A DNA stretch of 7,219 nt from Methanothrix sp. (GTDB lineage: Archaea > Halobacteriota > Methanosarcinia > Methanotrichales > Methanotrichaceae). This document shows, piece after piece, positions 4,958 through 7,219 of the stretch (its first letter is position 1; each line of letters opens with the position of its first letter). The stretch is taken from the NCBI GenBank assembly GCA_028679775.1, contig JAJRAX010000126.1:1-7219 (forward strand), written 5' to 3'. The notes beneath the pieces are model-generated. The model was not told where the DNA came from. It saw nothing but the letters and a program-made list of their open reading frames with translations, and searched no databases. A program made the position numbers and the translations under genes.

Positions 4958-6004
4958 TCACCCCGTCCCGGCGCCATTATTGGCAGAAGCCTCCTGCCGG
5001 ATCATATAAAATAGCACAAGAAGAACGCAGATGTTTCCGGCCAGCCCCAGTATCGCGAGCATTTGCGCCCGGTAGAAGAGGAACACCTGTACGAGCAGTA
5101 TTTGCACAAGCACAGCCGCTTTGAATAGCTCGTAAGCCTTCAGACGGCTGCTTTTCATCTTCGTTGCAGCAGCGATCACCAGGGCTGCTGCCAGTGTGGC
5201 CGAGGCGAGGCCCGCCAGATCGAAGAACGTGAGCGTCGGAAAGACGGAATGCAGATCCTCCTTCCATTCAAGCCTTACGTAGAGCAGGAAAAAGCCAAGG
5301 ATCAGGGCGAAGAGCGATTGCAGAACGAAGAAGGCTATCAATGCCCGCACGAACCAGGGTTTTTGCACCAGTCTTCTGTAAATCCGTCTCAATCGATACT
5401 TAGTCGCAGTGTAGATATCGGGCTTTGGAACAGGCACGGACTCGGTTGAGTAGAGAAGAGACCGGAGAGCTCGCGTTACCGGGTCGGAGGGCGAGCAGCT
5501 CTTGAGCAGTTCCAGCGCTCTCTTTCGCTCCCGGTGGTCGAGGTCCTCGAGGACGACCTCCTTGGCGATCTCCAGAACATTGATCAGCCTCTCCTCCTCG
5601 GATAGCTGGGGCTTTTTGACAAAGTTCTCTATGGCTAGGTAGAGCAGGATGAAAACTACGTAAATCAGGGCTACAGTTGGCCGAAAGAAGTAGTTGTTGT
5701 CTCCTGTGATGAACTTGCCCAATTCATCTATGAAGGCCCCAAAGCCAAAGCCGCCCAGGACTGCCACCAGATAGTAGGCAGATTTGTTGATATAGGCCAG
5801 GGCAATGACCAGGGCGACCATCATCAGCACTCCTCCTAAAAGCACATGAGCGATGTGCAGGTTGCCGGGGCTGAAGGATGGATAGCCTGTCAGGGCCAGG
5901 AAGAAGCGAATGCCGAGCACCGAGAAGGCGGCGGTGACCAGGAACAGCTCCAGAAGGCTGGCCGCCTCCAGGTTTCTCATGAGATGCCTGTTGAATAGCT
6001 TCAT
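4958..6004 (-). CDS. Uncharacterised multi-pass membrane protein (about eight membrane helices)
   Basis: A 348-residue integral membrane protein of unknown function. Hydrophobic segments lie near residues 17-39, 51-71, 77-99, 109-127, 218-243, 258-280, 292-311 and 314-335. Between the fourth and fifth is a charged, helix-forming domain of about 90 residues (EEERLINVLEIAKEV..., DHRERKRALELLKS), presumably cytoplasmic. The third segment carries GGFGFGAFIDELGKFIT (84-100), followed by GDNNYFFRP (101-109). I recall similar motifs in uncharacterised membrane proteins of methanogens and actinobacteria, but cannot name a family. Asp93, Glu94 and Lys97 inside or at the edge of a membrane helix suggest an ion or substrate site; this is inference. 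No signal peptide or catalytic domain is evident. The ATG at 6004 is set by AGGAGA six bases upstream. It lies 78 bases after the ABCE1 gene and 41 bases before the cyclase gene. Confidence 0.88.
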   Translation of the reverse strand: MKLFNRHLMRNLEAASLLELFLVTAAFSVLGIRFFLALTGYPSFSPGNLHIAHVLLGGVLMMVALVIALAYINKSAYYLVAVLGGFGFGAFIDELGKFITGDNNYFFRPTVALIYVVFILLYLAIENFVKKPQLSEEERLINVLEIAKEVVLEDLDHRERKRALELLKSCSPSDPVTRALRSLLYSTESVPVPKPDIYTATKYRLRRIYRRLVQKPWFVRALIAFFVLQSLFALILGFFLLYVRLEWKEDLHSVFPTLTFFDLAGLASATLAAALVIAAATKMKSSRLKAYELFKAAVLVQILLVQVFLFYRAQMLAILGLAGNICVLLVLFYMIRQEASANNGAGTG

Positions 6005-6010
6005 CAGATC

Positions 6011-6016
6011 TCTCCT
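6011..6016 (-). promoter_or_regulatory. Ribosome binding site of the membrane-protein gene
   Basis: AGGAGA on the minus strand, six bases before the ATG at 6004. It supports this start over an internal methionine at residue 9. No convincing TATA box is visible in the 78-base gap, so cotranscription with the upstream ABCE1 gene remains possible. Confidence 0.7.
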
Positions 6017-6047
6017 GGATTTGGATATGCTTCATTCATTGCCCAAG

Positions 6048-6075
6048 CAAAGAAAACGGGCAGGTCGGTCGGCCC
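6048..6075 (-). terminator. Weak hairpin plus T-run after the ABCE1 gene
   Basis: On the minus strand GGGC (6075-6072) and GCCC (6061-6058) can form a 4-bp stem around a 10-base loop, followed after one G by TTTTCTTT. This looks like a modest intrinsic or T-rich terminator, seven bases behind the ABCE1 stop codon. The stem is short and the T-run is broken by a C, so partial readthrough is likely. Confidence 0.35.
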
Positions 6076-6082
6076 AATTTTT

Positions 6083-7219
6083 TTAGCTCTCCTCCACCGG
6101 ATAATAGTACTCTCCCTGCTCCTTTTGAGTCCTGTCAAGCCTCGACTCCGGCTTATTGACCCTTGGTCGGCGTGTCTCTTCGTCTCGCCGGAAGGTGATG
6201 TTGATTGCTTTTAAGAAGGCGTTCATGCCCTCTCGCATCTCCAGCGGCGTATGGGCGATGCCCAACCGGCCTGGCTCGCCATCAAAGACCATCAGCCTCT
6301 CGGCCAGAAGGTCGATTAGGTAGATGTCGTGATCCACGACCAGCACAGTCTTCTCCGAGGCCTCGGCAAATCGCCTCATGACTTTGGCAGTCAGCATTCT
6401 CTGCTCGACGTCCAGGTGCGCCGAGGGCTCGTCCAGCAGGTAGAGATCAGCCTGGCGGCTAAGGCAGGCCGTGATGGCGACCCTCTGCAGCTCGCCTCCG
6501 GATAGCTCCGTTAGAGTCTGATCCATGAGCATCTCCAGGCCCATTGGCTTCAAGATCTCAGTCTGGTAGAAGCTGCTGTCAAAGTCATGGGTCACGCTTC
6601 GAAGCAGCCCCTGCACAGTCACATCGGTATCGGCTTTCAGGTACTGGGGCTTGTAGGAGACCTTGAGCCGGCTGTCGAAGTCGCCCGTCGTAGGCTTCTC
6701 GACACCAGCCAGTACCCGGATGTAAGTACTCTTGCCTATGCCGTTTGGACCCAGGATGCCCACCACCTCTCCGCGGCGAATGATGCCCGGCTCGGCCTGC
6801 AACGAAAATGATGAGTATTGAACTGAAAACGCATCATAAGCGATCAAGGAGGGTATATCCTTCTCGATCCTCGGGGCGTGGATCTCAAAGGTGATGGATG
6901 TGTCGCGGAAGCGCACATTCTCCTCAGGAAGGTTGCCGCGCAGGTACTGGTTGATGCCTACTCTCACTCCCTTCGTCCGGGTGATGACTCCATAGGCCCC
7001 AGGCACGCCGTAGATGAGGTGCACGTTTTCCGCAAGAAGGTCGAGCAAAGCCAGATCGTGCTCCACCACCATGACAGCCCGGTCCTTTGCAAGGCTCTGC
7101 AGGATGCGGGCCACGTTGATTCTCTGGTAGATATCAAGATACGGGCTGATCTCATCAAAGAAATAGAAATTCGCGTCGCGAGCAGCTGTCGCCGCAATGG
7201 CCACCCTCTGCAGCTCTCC
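6083..7219 (-). CDS. ABCE1/Rli1 ribosome-recycling ATPase, C-terminal 378 residues (5' end outside the window)
   Basis: A soluble twin-ATPase that splits ribosomes after termination, working with aRF1/Pelota. The frame is open to the window edge. The first visible codons read GELQRVAIAA, the end of the first ABC signature, so the GTG at 7204 is an internal valine and not a start. Visible parts, numbered from the edge: first-domain Walker B FYFFDEISPYLD (18-29) and H-loop His54, the hinge (GVPGAYGVITRTKGVRVGIN, about 71-90), second-domain Walker A GPNGIGKST (157-165), Q-loop YKPQ (189-192), signature LSGGELQRV (239-247), Walker B LYLLDEPSAHLD (259-270), H-loop His297, and the conserved end FRRDEETRRPRVNKPESRLD. 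Both sites look intact. The usual length is about 590 residues, so roughly 210 residues with the Fe-S cluster domain and first Walker A lie beyond the window. A weak terminator follows. Confidence 0.97.
   Translation of the reverse strand, partial: GELQRVAIAATAARDANFYFFDEISPYLDIYQRINVARILQSLAKDRAVMVVEHDLALLDLLAENVHLIYGVPGAYGVITRTKGVRVGINQYLRGNLPEENVRFRDTSITFEIHAPRIEKDIPSLIAYDAFSVQYSSFSLQAEPGIIRRGEVVGILGPNGIGKSTYIRVLAGVEKPTTGDFDSRLKVSYKPQYLKADTDVTVQGLLRSVTHDFDSSFYQTEILKPMGLEMLMDQTLTELSGGELQRVAITACLSRQADLYLLDEPSAHLDVEQRMLTAKVMRRFAEASEKTVLVVDHDIYLIDLLAERLMVFDGEPGRLGIAHTPLEMREGMNAFLKAINITFRRDEETRRPRVNKPESRLDRTQKEQGEYYYPVEES

Noticed and set aside
4977..5267. Minus-strand frame of 96 codons overlapping the membrane-protein gene, and a similar one at 5724-6035
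   Set aside because: Both lie in another frame of the membrane-protein gene, have no hydrophobic pattern or domain, and the membrane-protein frame has a good ribosome binding site and coherent helices.
7187..7204. GTG at 7204 as the start of the ABC ATPase
   Set aside because: The frame stays open to the window edge, and the codons before it encode the conserved GELQR of the ABC signature, so the gene begins outside the window.
6480..7219. Near-identical short DNA stretches at 6480-6499 and 7201-7219
   Set aside because: They encode the two ABC signature motifs (GGELQRVAI) of the twin ATPase domains, an ancient internal duplication and not a mobile repeat.

Overview
The window looks like a core chromosomal segment of a euryarchaeal methanogen, most plausibly Methanothrix (Methanosaeta) or a close relative. 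The reasons are a group II chaperonin (thermosome) with a Gly-Met tail, the archaeal/eukaryotic ribosome-recycling ATPase ABCE1/Rli1, archaeal TATA-type promoters, T-rich terminators, and GGAGG-like ribosome binding sites. The genus is an inference from overall protein resemblance, not from a search. All seven recognisable genes lie on the minus strand, so the window is transcribed from high to low coordinates. Two genes are cut by the window edges: ABCE1 at its 5' end, and a DNA-binding protein at its 3' end.

Layout in transcription order: (1) the C-terminal two thirds of ABCE1 (6083-7219), followed by a weak hairpin/T-run terminator; (2) an uncharacterised protein with about eight membrane segments (4958-6004), with a good ribosome binding site; (3) an exported cyclase-family (kynurenine formamidase-like) protein (4023-4916) with its own TATA-like box, placed so that the mRNA would be nearly leaderless; (4) a 150-base gap holding the thermosome promoter, a small palindrome near the expected transcription start, and a strong ribosome binding site; (5) the thermosome subunit (2217-3872), closed by a T8 pyrimidine-rich terminator; (6) purC, SAICAR synthetase of purine biosynthesis (1200-2129), again apparently leaderless; (7) a heavily sequon-bearing lipoprotein (169-1131); (8) the first 51 residues of a probable winged-helix DNA-binding protein (1-155), only 13 bases behind the lipoprotein. 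Its start codon sits in the loop of a perfect 9-bp inverted repeat.

The genes fall into housekeeping functions (translation recycling, protein folding, purine synthesis) and envelope functions (lipoprotein, exported cyclase, membrane protein). PurC, lipoprotein and winged-helix gene may share a transcript, since no terminator is visible between them. The thermosome appears to be its own unit. No tRNA, rRNA, CRISPR array, insertion sequence or phage gene was seen.

I do not see a convincing new multi-gene system. The points most worth a second look are the inverted repeat framing the winged-helix start codon, the altered metal-ligand positions in the exported cyclase, the unexplained membrane-protein family with charged residues inside a membrane helix, and the palindrome at the thermosome start site.
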